64,000 nt of DNA from Porticoccus sp. W117. Lineage in GTDB: Bacteria > Pseudomonadota > Gammaproteobacteria > Pseudomonadales > Porticoccaceae. The DNA lies in contig NZ_JATAAF010000006.1 in assembly GCF_030341905.1 (NCBI RefSeq), positions 62,001-126,000 of the forward strand, in the 5' to 3' direction. Under the pieces are notes generated by a model. The model was not told the DNA's origin, ran no database searches, and was given only the letters and a program-made list of their open reading frames with translations. Within the stretch, counting starts at the first letter, position 1, and the number at the start of each line of letters is the position of its first letter. This document shows, one piece after another, positions 52,429-60,692 of the stretch. The translations under genes were made by a program, and so were the position numbers.

Positions 52429-52839
52429 CTATCGGCCTATATTGAGGGTTTGCATCAACAGCTGGCGGGCGGTCTTCATGGCCTCGACACTGTTCTGATA
52501 AGAGCGCGATGCGGAAATCATATTGGCCATTTCCGCTACCGCGTTGACGTTGGAGTAATAGACATAACCATCTTCGTCTGACATGGGATGCTCCGGCGAA
52601 AACTGGCGCACCGGAGCGGCATCAGTAGTGACCACTTCAGAAACCCGTACACCGGCCACCGAATCGTTAAAAGCGTCGCGCATCACCGTGGAAAATACCG
52701 GTTGGCGTGAACGATAAGCCTCTTCCGCCGAAGAGCTCACCGCATCGGCGTTGGCGATGTTGCTGGCCACGGTATTCAGGCGTATCGACTGGGCTTGCAG
52801 GGCAGAGCTGGATACGTCCAAAACATTAAATAGACTCAT
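52429..52839 (-). CDS. flgC: Proximal rod protein FlgC
   Basis: A 136-residue protein starting MSLFNVLDVSSSALQAQSIR LNTVASNIANADAV and ending ISASRSYQNSVEAMKTARQL LMQTLNIGR, the usual FlgC features and length. It follows flgB by 26 bp. Confidence 0.96.
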   Translation of the reverse strand: MSLFNVLDVSSSALQAQSIRLNTVASNIANADAVSSSAEEAYRSRQPVFSTVMRDAFNDSVAGVRVSEVVTTDAAPVRQFSPEHPMSDEDGYVYYSNVNAVAEMANMISASRSYQNSVEAMKTARQLLMQTLNIGR

Positions 52840-52865
52840 GACTTACTCCTCATAGTTCTGTCCTC

Positions 52866-53258
52866 CTACTCTCCCCGCAAGGCCAGCATCAGGCCTTTGA
52901 TGGAGCCATTGAGAAAGTTCACGCTGGCCTGGTAACGCACCGCGTTCTCACCAAACTGGGCTTTCTCCACCTGGGTTTCCACCGTGTTGCCATCCAGAGA
53001 TGCCTGATTGGGCGTGCGGTAGACAATCTCGCCACCGCCCAAGCCGCTGCTGGCACTGGTAAAGTGACGTTCGCTAGTGGTGTGCAAAGTGGAGCCGCCG
53101 CGAGCCTGGGCAAGAACGTCGCGAAAGTTGATGTCACGAGCCTTGTATCCGGGGGTATCCGCATTCGCCAGGTTGGACGCCAAAATTTCGGCGCGTCGTC
53201 CGCGAACCGCGATGGCTTGGGCGTGTAAATCCAGTGCGTTGTCGATCCAGCTGGGCAT
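52866..53258 (-). CDS. flgB: Proximal rod protein FlgB
   Basis: A 130-residue protein with AEILASNLANADTPGYKARD near the N-terminus and QASVNFLNGSIKGLMLALRG E at the end. It is the first gene of the long rod-hook operon flgBCDEFGHIJKL and has a sigma-54 site upstream. Confidence 0.96.
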   Translation of the reverse strand: MPSWIDNALDLHAQAIAVRGRRAEILASNLANADTPGYKARDINFRDVLAQARGGSTLHTTSERHFTSASSGLGGGEIVYRTPNQASLDGNTVETQVEKAQFGENAVRYQASVNFLNGSIKGLMLALRGE

Positions 53259-53314
53259 AATAATTTTCTTTCGCTTTGTCTCTGGCCTGTGTGGCCATCG
53301 CCTTCAACCGGTTT

Positions 53315-53332
53315 TAGCAAACCTCATGCCAA
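53315..53332 (-). promoter_or_regulatory. Putative sigma-54 promoter of flgB
   Basis: Minus-strand TTGGCATGAGGTTTGCTA fits TGGCACG-N4-TTGC with exact GG-N10-GC spacing. It is about 57 bp before flgB and would drive the rod-hook operon. Confidence 0.85.
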
Positions 53333-53468
53333 AATATTTTTACATTATTTTCAATAAGTTAAGATTGATAAAACCGTTAACCGGGCGGCAAGCGGCAACC
53401 TCTGTCCGCTCTTTTGCCGCCCACAGAGGGATTGCCCAGTGATATTTAGCCGCATGATTGAAGCGCCA

Positions 53469-53485
53469 CGGCATACAACTTGCTT
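53469..53485 (+). promoter_or_regulatory. Putative sigma-54 promoter of flgA
   Basis: CGGCATACAACTTGCTT has exact GG-N10-GC spacing. The transcript would begin near 53495, which favours the flgA start at 53522 over the earlier ATGs of the frame. Divergent from the flgB promoter about 150 bp away. Confidence 0.75.
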
Positions 53486-53521
53486 ATGGGTTATGGAACC
53501 CAGCTGAGAGTCATAAAACGG

Positions 53522-54229
53522 ATGTTCAAACGCCATCTGCCATTACTGATACTGTTGTGCAGCAGTGCGCTGTCGCCACAAATCGCCAGCGCCGCTGAAA
53601 AACAAACCCCGCAGAGCATCCAAAACGCGGTTAAGGAATACCTGCTGCAGCAACCACAAATACAGCGGCTCAGTTCCGCCAATGTGGCACCCGGTCGCCT
53701 AGACAAGCGCCTGAAACTGGAACGTTGCGGCCAGCCTTTGCAGGTATTTCTGCCTCCTGGCGGCAAACTTATTGGCAAAAGCACCGTCGGTGTACGCTGC
53801 ACTGCCCCTACACCCTGGACTCTGTACGTACCGGTAACCGTTACCGCCTATGCGGCGGTGGCCACCGCCAACCACCCGTTACAGCGGGGCGCCCTGCTGA
53901 CTTACGAAGACTTTTCCATGGTGCAGCAACCGCTGCACCAGGTTCCGGCGGGTTATCTGGAAAATAACGAGGAGTTGATCGGCAAGGAACTGACCCGCAC
54001 TGTGGCAGCTGGAAAAACCCTCACTCGCAACATGCTAAAATCGCCAACGCTGATCAAACGCGGCCAACAGGTAACGTTGATCGCACAGCAGCGCAATTTT
54101 GAAGTGCGTATGAATGGCAAAGCCCTGGCCAATGGTGCCGCGGGCGACAGGATTCGAGTGCAAAACCTGAGCTCAAAGAAAGTGGTGGAAGGCACCATCG
54201 ACGCTCAGGGGGCTGTAGTTGTAGATTAA
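53522..54229 (+). CDS. flgA: P-ring assembly chaperone FlgA
   Basis: From ATG 53522, 235 residues with a signal peptide (MFKRHLPLLILLCSSALSPQIASA); earlier ATGs in the frame overlap the sigma-54 site. The SAF-type C-terminal part has QRGALLTYEDFSMVQQPLHQ, GKTLTRNMLKSPTLIKRGQQ and the final DRIRVQNLSSKKVVEGTIDA. FlgA helps FlgI build the P ring. It is divergent from flgB and followed by flgM and flgN. Confidence 0.94.
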   Translation: MFKRHLPLLILLCSSALSPQIASAAEKQTPQSIQNAVKEYLLQQPQIQRLSSANVAPGRLDKRLKLERCGQPLQVFLPPGGKLIGKSTVGVRCTAPTPWTLYVPVTVTAYAAVATANHPLQRGALLTYEDFSMVQQPLHQVPAGYLENNEELIGKELTRTVAAGKTLTRNMLKSPTLIKRGQQVTLIAQQRNFEVRMNGKALANGAAGDRIRVQNLSSKKVVEGTIDAQGAVVVD

Positions 54230-54282
54230 TAGCTGTAGATTAGCTGGTGGATTGACCGCCCGGTTTAACGGACAAACGGCAC

Positions 54283-54309
54283 TAAAGTTTTTACCTTAAA
54301 AGCCGCCAT
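54283..54309 (+). promoter_or_regulatory. Sigma-28 (FliA) promoter of flgM
   Basis: TAAAGTTT (perfect -35), 11-bp spacer, GCCGCCAT (partial match to GCCGATAA). Lies 37 bp before flgM, so flgM can be induced by the sigma factor it inhibits. Confidence 0.78.
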
Positions 54310-54345
54310 TAAGTGGCAGACAGATAAATTTTGTGGAGCAGTCCT

Positions 54346-54672
54346 ATGGACTCCGATATCAAACAATTACGGCCCGGTCATTTAGGCACACCAGCGTCAA
54401 AGGTGCCTGCCCATGCCAAAGGACCGGAAAAAGCCAATGAGAACAGCATTCACGGGCGAAATCAGGCAGATGCCCCGGCCGCCGGTGACACGGTTACAGT
54501 GACCGACCAGGCCGCCCGCCTGCAAGAGCTGGAACAGAGCCTGGCCAATACACCTGTGGTAGACAGTGCACGAGTTGCCGAGCTGCGAGAAGCCATCGCC
54601 AGCGGCAGCTACCAACCCGACCCCCAGCGCATTGCCGACAAGCTCAGCCAGCTGGAACGCGACCTGTTATAA
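54346..54672 (+). CDS. flgM: Anti-sigma-28 factor FlgM
   Basis: From ATG 54346 (GGAG 7 bp upstream), 108 residues; a GTG-started longer frame begins at 54331. It is Pro/Ala-rich and acidic, with VTVTDQAARLQELEQSLANT and VAELREAIASGSYQPDPQRI ADKL, the FlgM signature. It holds FliA inactive until it is exported through the finished hook. flgN follows by 14 bp. Confidence 0.93.
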   Translation: MDSDIKQLRPGHLGTPASKVPAHAKGPEKANENSIHGRNQADAPAAGDTVTVTDQAARLQELEQSLANTPVVDSARVAELREAIASGSYQPDPQRIADKLSQLERDLL

Positions 54673-54686
54673 CAGCGCGGTAATCG

Positions 54687-55166
54687 ATGACAACCAACAC
54701 CCTGCAACTGCAACAACAACTGCAACAGGAACTTGAGCTCACCCAGGCACTGCAACAGTGTCTGGGCAAAGAGCGAAAAGCCCTGGAACAGCAGGACACC
54801 GAATCTCTCGTAGAAAACGCCAACCACAAGGGCCAGCTGGTGCAACAGTTGGAGGCCGCTGCCCGGCAGCGGGAAAACCTGCTGACCCAGGCCGGATATG
54901 CTGCCGATCGCGAAGGCATGCAACAACTGCTGGCTGGCAACAAGCATTCACAGCTTGAAGACATCTGGCAAAAACTCAGCAGCGCCGCTGAACAATGCCG
55001 TGCAGAAAACCGCCAACTGGGCATGCTGATTCAGCGTGAACAGGGTAGCGTTCGCCAAGCCCAACATATCCTGCAACGCGGCGCCCCCGCCGACAACCAC
55101 TCCTACAATGCCAGTGGCCAGAGCAATAGCAGTGCGGCGAAGAGTCGGAATATAGGAAAAGCGTAA
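54687..55166 (+). CDS. flgN: Flagellar chaperone FlgN
   Basis: A 159-residue, alpha-helical, Gln-rich protein (LQLQQQLQQELELTQALQQC L, then LGKERKALEQQDTESLVENA). This is the FlgN pattern; FlgN escorts FlgK and FlgL for export. It follows flgM directly. A heptad palindrome starts 2 bp after its stop codon. Confidence 0.87.
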   Translation: MTTNTLQLQQQLQQELELTQALQQCLGKERKALEQQDTESLVENANHKGQLVQQLEAAARQRENLLTQAGYAADREGMQQLLAGNKHSQLEDIWQKLSSAAEQCRAENRQLGMLIQREQGSVRQAQHILQRGAPADNHSYNASGQSNSSAAKSRNIGKA

Positions 55167-55167
55167 A

Positions 55168-55390
55168 GCCACGAGCAACGGGCTTCGGGCGACGAGCAGA
55201 CTGTGCCAGCAGCCAACAACTCAGAAGAATCGTCATCCCCGCGCAGGCGGGGATCCATACTGGCTGTGGCACTAAAGTTTGAAATACAGTGGTTTCTGGA
55301 TTCCCGCCTGCGCGGGAATGACGTGGTCGTGAGAGTTACCAGACGACCCCGCTGGATCTGCTCGCAGCCAGTAGCACGTCGCTCGCAGCT
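55168..55390. repeat. Heptad palindrome 9, between flgN and sbcB, with nested repeat
   Basis: Left arm 55168-55199: GCCACGA, GCAACGG, GCTTCGG, GCGACGA, GCAG. Right arm 55358-55390 carries CTGCTCG, CAGCCAG, TAGCACG, TCGCTCG units. The loop contains a full CGTCATCCCCGCGCAGG repeat (55231-55323). Confidence 0.75.
55231..55323. repeat. Dispersed palindromic repeat, CGTCATCCCCGCGCAGG type
   Basis: CGTCATCCCCGCGCAGGCGG, GGATCCA on the left and TGGATTCCCGCC, TGCGCGGGAATGACG on the right. Middle segment CACTAAAG is shared with the copy at 6243-6336, so the whole element, not just the arms, is conserved. Confidence 0.88.
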
Positions 55391-55404
55391 AAAACTCTTT
55401 ACCC

Positions 55405-56826
55405 TTAAAGAATCTCATCCCCCCAATCCCGCAGCGCCTGCAAAATCTTCCGATCTCGCTCACTGCAATCCGGCTCCGCCAACCGTTTCTCAATATCTTC
55501 AAAGTAGGCATCCAGTGTCAGGTAGCCACTCTCCGGGTCGTTCAGGTGGGCGAAGCGAAGTTCTTCCCATTGGTGTTGTTCTTCGGCGCTGAGGGTGTCG
55601 GGGAAATTGCGGGCGCGGTAACGAAACAGCAGTTCCCGGTAACGGGGGTCACTGAATTGAATGGAGTCATCCGCCAATTCTTCCGGTGAGCTGTTGCGAA
55701 CTTCGGCCAACAAAGTTTTGTCCTGGTTTGGCAAAAAACCGTTGTATAAGGAAGTTTCCGGGTTGGTATCAGTCCACTCCCGGCGGGCGCTATACACTTG
55801 GGTGAGTTTGTCTGCCAGTTGAGCATCTCGCAATCGCTGCCAATTGCGCCGGCAGTGTGGCAAATCGATACCGTGGCGCTCGGCACTGGCTTCATCCAGC
55901 AGTTTAGCGGTAGCCACTACCGGCGAACGATTGAGGTGAACGCCTTTTAAAGGAATGCGTTGCTCCCCTTCCGGTAAATCTTCCGTGCGAGTATAGAGGC
56001 GCTCTCGTATCTGCTCCGCGTCCAGCGCAAACAGCGGCTCAATATCCCCATTGAGGTTGGCGCAGACAATTTCGTTTTTGTTGCTGGGGTTTACCGCCAG
56101 GGGCATCATCAAGCCCAGGTAGGCATTTTCTCTGGGCAGGCGGGAAGACAGGTGCAAAAACGGGCGCCGGTTTACCAGGTCGATGTTTTTGCCCACCTGC
56201 TGCTTGGTGCGATTGTCAAAAAGGTACTGATACAGTTTCGGCTGTTTATCCTTCAGCAGTTTTGCCATGGCGATGGTGGCGTAGACATCCGATAACGCAT
56301 CGTGGGCGGATTCGTGGCTCAGGCGGTTGGCCTTGGTGAGTTCTTCCAGCTTGAAACAGGGGGAGCCGTCGTCGTAGTCCGGCCAGTTAATGCCGTCCGG
56401 GCGCAATGCTCTGGCCAGGCGGAACATATCGATAATGTCCCAGCGACTGTTGCCGTTTTTCCATTCCCGCTCGTAGGGGTCAAAGAAATTGCGATAGAGC
56501 GTATAGCGAGTGACCTCGTCGTCAAAACGAATGCTGTTGTAGCCCACCCCACAGGTTCCCGGCTGCGACAATTCACGGTGAATACGGGCGATAAACTCCG
56601 GCTCCGTGACACCTTCCTTTTCCGCTTGCTGGGGTGTGATACCTGTTACCAGGCAGGCCCCCGGCGCAGGCAACAGGTCGCGACTGGGCTGACAATAAAT
56701 CATCAGCGGCTCGCCGATCACATTTAAGTCCGTATCCGTACGCACCCCGGCAAATTGCGAAGGACGGGTGCGGGCGGGGTCGGCGGAAGTGGTTTCGTAG
56801 TCGTGCCAGTACAAAGTCGTCGGCAT
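55405..56826 (-). CDS. sbcB: Exodeoxyribonuclease I
   Basis: A 473-residue protein with the DEDD exonuclease start LYWHDYETTSADPARTRPSQ FAGVRTD, the GVGYNSIRFDDEVTRYTLYR segment and the SH3-like and helical C-terminal parts (LFRYRARNFPDTLSAEEQHQ). It degrades single-stranded DNA from the 3' end in recombination and mismatch repair. Complete and typical in length. Convergent with flgN. Confidence 0.95.
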   Translation of the reverse strand: MPTTLYWHDYETTSADPARTRPSQFAGVRTDTDLNVIGEPLMIYCQPSRDLLPAPGACLVTGITPQQAEKEGVTEPEFIARIHRELSQPGTCGVGYNSIRFDDEVTRYTLYRNFFDPYEREWKNGNSRWDIIDMFRLARALRPDGINWPDYDDGSPCFKLEELTKANRLSHESAHDALSDVYATIAMAKLLKDKQPKLYQYLFDNRTKQQVGKNIDLVNRRPFLHLSSRLPRENAYLGLMMPLAVNPSNKNEIVCANLNGDIEPLFALDAEQIRERLYTRTEDLPEGEQRIPLKGVHLNRSPVVATAKLLDEASAERHGIDLPHCRRNWQRLRDAQLADKLTQVYSARREWTDTNPETSLYNGFLPNQDKTLLAEVRNSSPEELADDSIQFSDPRYRELLFRYRARNFPDTLSAEEQHQWEELRFAHLNDPESGYLTLDAYFEDIEKRLAEPDCSERDRKILQALRDWGDEIL

Positions 56827-56883
56827 GGAGTTTCCCTGATTATTATCGGTGCGATATCCATGAGCACTTTAGCAAAAATAATT

Positions 56884-56954
56884 AGCTACGAGCAGCGGGC
56901 TACGGGCTTCGTGCAGTCTGCTCGTCGCCCGTAGCCCGAGGCCCGTAGCTGCTC
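56884..56954. repeat. Heptad palindrome 10, upstream of sbcB
   Basis: Left arm 56884-56916: GCTACGA, GCAGCGG, GCTACGG, GCTTCGT, GCAG. Right arm 56918-56954: CTGCTCG, TCGCCCG, TAGCCCG, AGGCCCG, TAGCTGC. The arms are nearly contiguous, making a strong hairpin. It is between sbcB and the ompA terminator. Confidence 0.82.
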
Positions 56955-56966
56955 CGCAAAAACAAA

Positions 56967-56990
56967 AAGCCCGAGACAAAGCTCGGGCTT
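56967..56990 (-). terminator. Intrinsic terminator of the ompA-like gene
   Basis: Stem AAGCCCGAG / CTCGGGCTT with a 6-base loop, followed on the minus strand by TTTGTTTTTG, 32 bp after the ompA-like stop. Confidence 0.88.
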
Positions 56991-57021
56991 TTGAGTAAAA
57001 ACTCAGGTTAAGAACTGAGGC

Positions 57022-58038
57022 TTACTGTGGAGCAACCTCAGTGTAAGACATCTCACCAACCACACGGCGGTTGCGTTGACGACCTTCGTCGGTGTCGTTG
57101 CTGGCAACCGGGCGGGATTCGCCGTAGCCAACTGCAGAGATGCGGTCGGCACTGATGCCGTAGGTGTCAGCCAGAGTGGCTTTTACCGCTTTGGCACGAC
57201 GCTCGGACAAGTCCTGGTTGTAGTCATCAGCACCGCGGGAATCGGTGTGACCTTCCAATACCAGCTCAATGTCTTCCTGAACTTTCATGGCGTTGGCAAT
57301 GGCTTCCAGCTCGTCACCGTAAATGCCGCGTACCACGTCGCTGTTGAATTCGAACTCAACATTGAGGCGAACAGTGATGGTGCGGGTTTCCGGCTCTGCC
57401 TCTGGTTCTGGCTGAGGAGCAGGCTCAACAACGGGCTCTGGCTCAACAACAGGCGTGGGTGCTACAACCGGGGCAGGTGCATCAATCTCGCCAAAGTGCT
57501 TCAGGAAAGACAGGTTAAAAGCGGTGTCAGTGGCGTTATCCAGTGGGCCTTCGTCGCGAATCTGATGGTAAACACTTACATCACCGCGTACTTCCCAATT
57601 GTTTTGGTAGAGCTTGCTCAAACCAAAGCCCAGGCGGCCTTGCCAGGTGCTGTCAAAACCATTGATCAGGTTGGCTTCGTCACTGCTGAAACGGCTGATA
57701 CCAGTAGCAATGTAGGTACGCAACTTGTTCTTGTACTCCACCTCGTCGCCAAGGTAGAAAATGGCATTCAGCTCGGTTTTTTCCAGGTCGCTACCACCAA
57801 TGTTGTTGCCGTAACCCAGTTCCAGTGCCCAGTTGTTGTGGAAGCGAATACCACCGGTGAGCTGGGCAAACGGAGAACCGTTGCTGTCACTATTAAATGC
57901 ACGCTTGCTATCGGCGTGGTAGTAACCCAGAGTTGGCCCCAGGTAGAGGTGCTCAGTCTCAGCCTGGGCTGTTGTTGAAGCAGCCGCGGCGAAGGCCACA
58001 GCGGCGACAGACATGGCAATTTGCTTACGCATAATCAT
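57022..58038 (-). CDS. OmpA-family outer membrane protein
   Basis: A 338-residue protein with a signal peptide (RKQIAMSVAAVAFAAAASTTAQA), an N-terminal eight-strand barrel (LYLGPTLGYYHADSKRAFNS), a Pro/Glu/Val linker (VVAPTPVVEPEPVVEPAPQP), and a C-terminal peptidoglycan-binding OmpA domain with VLEGHTDSRGADDYNQDLSE RRAKAVK and VGYGESRPVASNDTDEGRQR NRR. It links the outer membrane to the cell wall. It has a strong sigma-70 promoter and its own terminator. Confidence 0.93.
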   Translation of the reverse strand: MIMRKQIAMSVAAVAFAAAASTTAQAETEHLYLGPTLGYYHADSKRAFNSDSNGSPFAQLTGGIRFHNNWALELGYGNNIGGSDLEKTELNAIFYLGDEVEYKNKLRTYIATGISRFSSDEANLINGFDSTWQGRLGFGLSKLYQNNWEVRGDVSVYHQIRDEGPLDNATDTAFNLSFLKHFGEIDAPAPVVAPTPVVEPEPVVEPAPQPEPEAEPETRTITVRLNVEFEFNSDVVRGIYGDELEAIANAMKVQEDIELVLEGHTDSRGADDYNQDLSERRAKAVKATLADTYGISADRISAVGYGESRPVASNDTDEGRQRNRRVVGEMSYTEVAPQ

Positions 58039-58103
58039 TTCCTTTCAAGTTTAAAATTCCCAGCCGGAGACAGCAGTACAGCGGCGTTCTTTAATGGGCG
58101 GCA

Positions 58104-58132
58104 TTTATACCAGCGGGTACAGGCAATGTAAA
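58104..58132 (-). promoter_or_regulatory. Sigma-70 promoter of the ompA-like gene
   Basis: Minus-strand TTTACA, 17-bp spacer, TATAAA, with a leader of about 60 bases before the start codon. Confidence 0.8.
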
Positions 58133-58216
58133 TCCTCGCTTTGTAACAATTCCGCCATATTCAGTGGACTCTATTTTCTTTCCAAACTCTGTTAATAGAG
58201 TGGACGAAAAAGTGAG

Positions 58217-59734
58217 CTACTCGACGCTAATCGCCCGTTCCTCAATTTTTGCTTTCCAGATTTGTGGCCCGGTCTGGTGTACTGATTCACCGCTGGAATC
58301 CACGGCGACTGTCACCGGCATATCCTTCACTTCAAATTCGTAGATGGCTTCCATACCCATTTCCGGGAAGGCCACCACCTCAGCGCCGGTAATGGCTTTG
58401 GAAACCAGGTAGGCAGCGCCGCCCACAGCCATCAGGTAAACCGCTTTGTTGTCGCGAATCGCCTCAATGGCTGCCGGGCCACGCTCGGCCTTACCGATCA
58501 TGCCCACCAGGCCAGTCTGTTCCAGCATGGTGCGGGTGAATTTATCCATACGGGTAGCAGTGGTGGGGCCTGCGGGGCCAACCACCTCCCCTTCCACCGG
58601 GTCTACTGGACCAACGTAGTAGATAAAGCGGTTGGTCAGGTCTACCGGCAGCTGCTCGCCTTTGGCCAGCATATCAATCATCTTCTTATGGGCCGCATCC
58701 CGGCCGGTGAGCATCTTGCCAGACAGCAGTACGGTTTCGCCGGGCTTGAGGGATTCCACTTCTTCGCGAGTGACCGTATCCAGATTGAGGCGGCGCACGT
58801 TATCGCCCACTTCCCAGGTAATGTCAGGCCACTGGTCCACATCTGGCGGGGTTTGCAGAGCGGCGCCAGAACCATCCAGCACAAAGTGCGCGTGGCGGGT
58901 AGCAGCGCAGTTGGGGATCATGGCAACGGGCAGAGATGCTGCGTGAGTTGGGTAATCCTTAATCTTCACATCCACTACAGTGGTCAGGCCGCCGAGCCCT
59001 TGGGCACCAATCCCCAAGGCATTAACCGCATCCATAATTTCCAGGCGCAGTTCTTCCACGCGATTTTGCGGGCCACGCTCGCGCAGTTCGTGAATATCGA
59101 TTTCATCCATCAGAGATTCTTTGGCCAACACAGCGGCTTTTTCCATAGTGCCGCCAATGCCAATACCCAGCATTCCCGGCGGGCACCAGCCAGCGCCCAT
59201 GGTGGGCAGGGTTTTTACCACCCAGTCGACGATGCTGTCCGATGGGTTGAGCATTACCATCTTGGACTTGTTCTCCGAACCACCACCTTTGGCAGCCACA
59301 TCCACTTCCACTTTGTCGCCGGGCACGATTTCGTAGTGAATCACAGCCGGAGTGTTGTCTTTGGTATTTTTACGGGCGCCGGCAGGGTCTGCCAGAATGG
59401 AGGCACGCAATACGTTATCCGGGTGCAGATAGGCGCGGCGTACGCCCTCGTTGACCATATCATCCACACTCATGCTGCCTTCCCAGCGCACATCCATGCC
59501 AATTTTCATAAACACGGTCACAATGCCAGTGTCCTGGCAAATGGGGCGATGGCCCATGGCACTCATGCGGGAGTTGATCAGAATTTGCGCCATGGCATCT
59601 TTGGCCGCCTGAGATTCTTCTTTCAGGTAGGCCTGATGCACCGCCTGGATGTAATCCAGTGGGTGGTAGTAAGAAATAAATTGCAGTGCGTCGGCGACGC
59701 TGTCGATCAGATCGTCCTGGCGAATGGTGGTCAT
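58217..59734 (-). CDS. Fumarate hydratase class I (iron-sulfur)
   Basis: A 505-residue protein with the conserved class I parts in order: the N-terminal domain with RPICQDTGIVTVFMKIGMDV (Cys66), GAGWCPPGMLGIGIGGTMEK, NCAATRHAHFVLDGSG, and the C-terminal beta subunit-like domain with YYVGPVDPVEGEVVGPAGPT TATRMDKFTRTML. The three cysteines would bind the 4Fe-4S cluster. It hydrates fumarate in the citric acid cycle. Single-chain form, as FumA/FumB. Confidence 0.94.
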   Translation of the reverse strand: MTTIRQDDLIDSVADALQFISYYHPLDYIQAVHQAYLKEESQAAKDAMAQILINSRMSAMGHRPICQDTGIVTVFMKIGMDVRWEGSMSVDDMVNEGVRRAYLHPDNVLRASILADPAGARKNTKDNTPAVIHYEIVPGDKVEVDVAAKGGGSENKSKMVMLNPSDSIVDWVVKTLPTMGAGWCPPGMLGIGIGGTMEKAAVLAKESLMDEIDIHELRERGPQNRVEELRLEIMDAVNALGIGAQGLGGLTTVVDVKIKDYPTHAASLPVAMIPNCAATRHAHFVLDGSGAALQTPPDVDQWPDITWEVGDNVRRLNLDTVTREEVESLKPGETVLLSGKMLTGRDAAHKKMIDMLAKGEQLPVDLTNRFIYYVGPVDPVEGEVVGPAGPTTATRMDKFTRTMLEQTGLVGMIGKAERGPAAIEAIRDNKAVYLMAVGGAAYLVSKAITGAEVVAFPEMGMEAIYEFEVKDMPVTVAVDSSGESVHQTGPQIWKAKIEERAISVE

Positions 59735-59772
59735 AAATCCCCCGGCTTGGAAAGGTAATTTTGATGCTTTGT

Positions 59773-60525
59773 CTACTGGCCGCCCTGGCGCAGCTGCAAT
59801 AACTGTTGGTTTATCTGGCGACGGTAAGCGTCGATGGACTCAATGGCTTCGTCGGTTTCGTTCAGGCGGCCATTAACCTGCTGCTGCCAGCTTTTCAGGC
59901 TGGTTTCCATGCTGTTGAGCTGTTGTACGGTTTCCTGCAATTGCTGCTGCAATGCTTCCATATCCACATTGGCAGACAGCAAAGTGCTGTTAATGCTGGC
60001 AACCTGCTTGCTGTTGAGCTCGCTTTGCTTCACCACCTTGTCCAGTCCGGCGGTGGCTTTATCCAGTTTGGCGAGGCGGTTGCTGTGTACCGCCACATCT
60101 TTCTGGTTTTTCTCGATCTTCTTTTTGTTGCGGTCATTGGAGACGCCCCACAGCTTGCGAATTTCGCTCCAATGCTTTTCCAGTGTTTCGTTCTGTTCCT
60201 TGATCTTCAACAACAGCGCATCACCGGACTTGCTCAGTGAATCATCGGTAGAGGCCAGGCGATCATTGAGTTGGTCGAAGCTCTCTTGCAGCGACGTCAG
60301 CTGCTGGTACTGCTGCCAGCCGTACCAGCCACCGGCGGCCACTACCAGCAATAGCAGAATCACCAACACCTTCCAGAAACCACCCGGCGAAGCACTGTTC
60401 TGAGGGGCTGCAGGGGCTGCTGAATTGCGCGTTCTGGGCTGGCGTGACGGCGTAGCAGGCCCACGGGCACCGATGCGCTCGTCCTGATCCGGCACAATAG
60501 AATTAAAGTTCTTGCTGTCTGGCAT
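59773..60525 (-). CDS. Membrane-anchored coiled-coil protein
   Basis: A 250-residue protein with a disordered Pro/Arg/Ala N-terminus, one membrane helix near residues 50-68 (FWKVLVILLLLVVAAGGWYG), and a long coiled coil of about 180 residues rich in Gln, Leu and Ser. It is probably a bitopic inner-membrane protein with its coiled coil in the periplasm. It resembles many ATPase-like or HemX-type proteins only in layout. No family recognised. It lies upstream of fumarase on the same strand, 38 bp apart, and may be cotranscribed. Confidence 0.7.
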   Translation of the reverse strand: MPDSKNFNSIVPDQDERIGARGPATPSRQPRTRNSAAPAAPQNSASPGGFWKVLVILLLLVVAAGGWYGWQQYQQLTSLQESFDQLNDRLASTDDSLSKSGDALLLKIKEQNETLEKHWSEIRKLWGVSNDRNKKKIEKNQKDVAVHSNRLAKLDKATAGLDKVVKQSELNSKQVASINSTLLSANVDMEALQQQLQETVQQLNSMETSLKSWQQQVNGRLNETDEAIESIDAYRRQINQQLLQLRQGGQ

Positions 60526-60640
60526 GCTTACCCCGTGGGATCAATAGCGGAATCAATGGCGGCGATTATACACTGGCCGAGCCCAGAACAAGAGGGGCGA
60601 CTTTGGAGATATAACGCACGTTTCACAATACCCTGAAACG

Positions 60641-60669
60641 GTAAAGCCGGTGCAGTGCACCGGCTTTAC
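60641..60669. terminator. Perfect hairpin downstream of the urate-oxidase-N gene
   Basis: GTAAAGCCGGTGCA / TGCACCGGCTTTAC, a 14-bp perfect stem with one loop base, 24 bp after the stop. No T-run on either side, so it may be rho-assisted or an RNA stabiliser. Confidence 0.6.
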
Positions 60670-60692
60670 GAAAGGGCGTCACATACAAGGCT

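Noticed and set aside
61-56954. Heptad repeats as a CRISPR array
   Set aside because: Units are 7 bp, contiguous, arranged as inverted arms, with no spacers, no leader and no cas genes.
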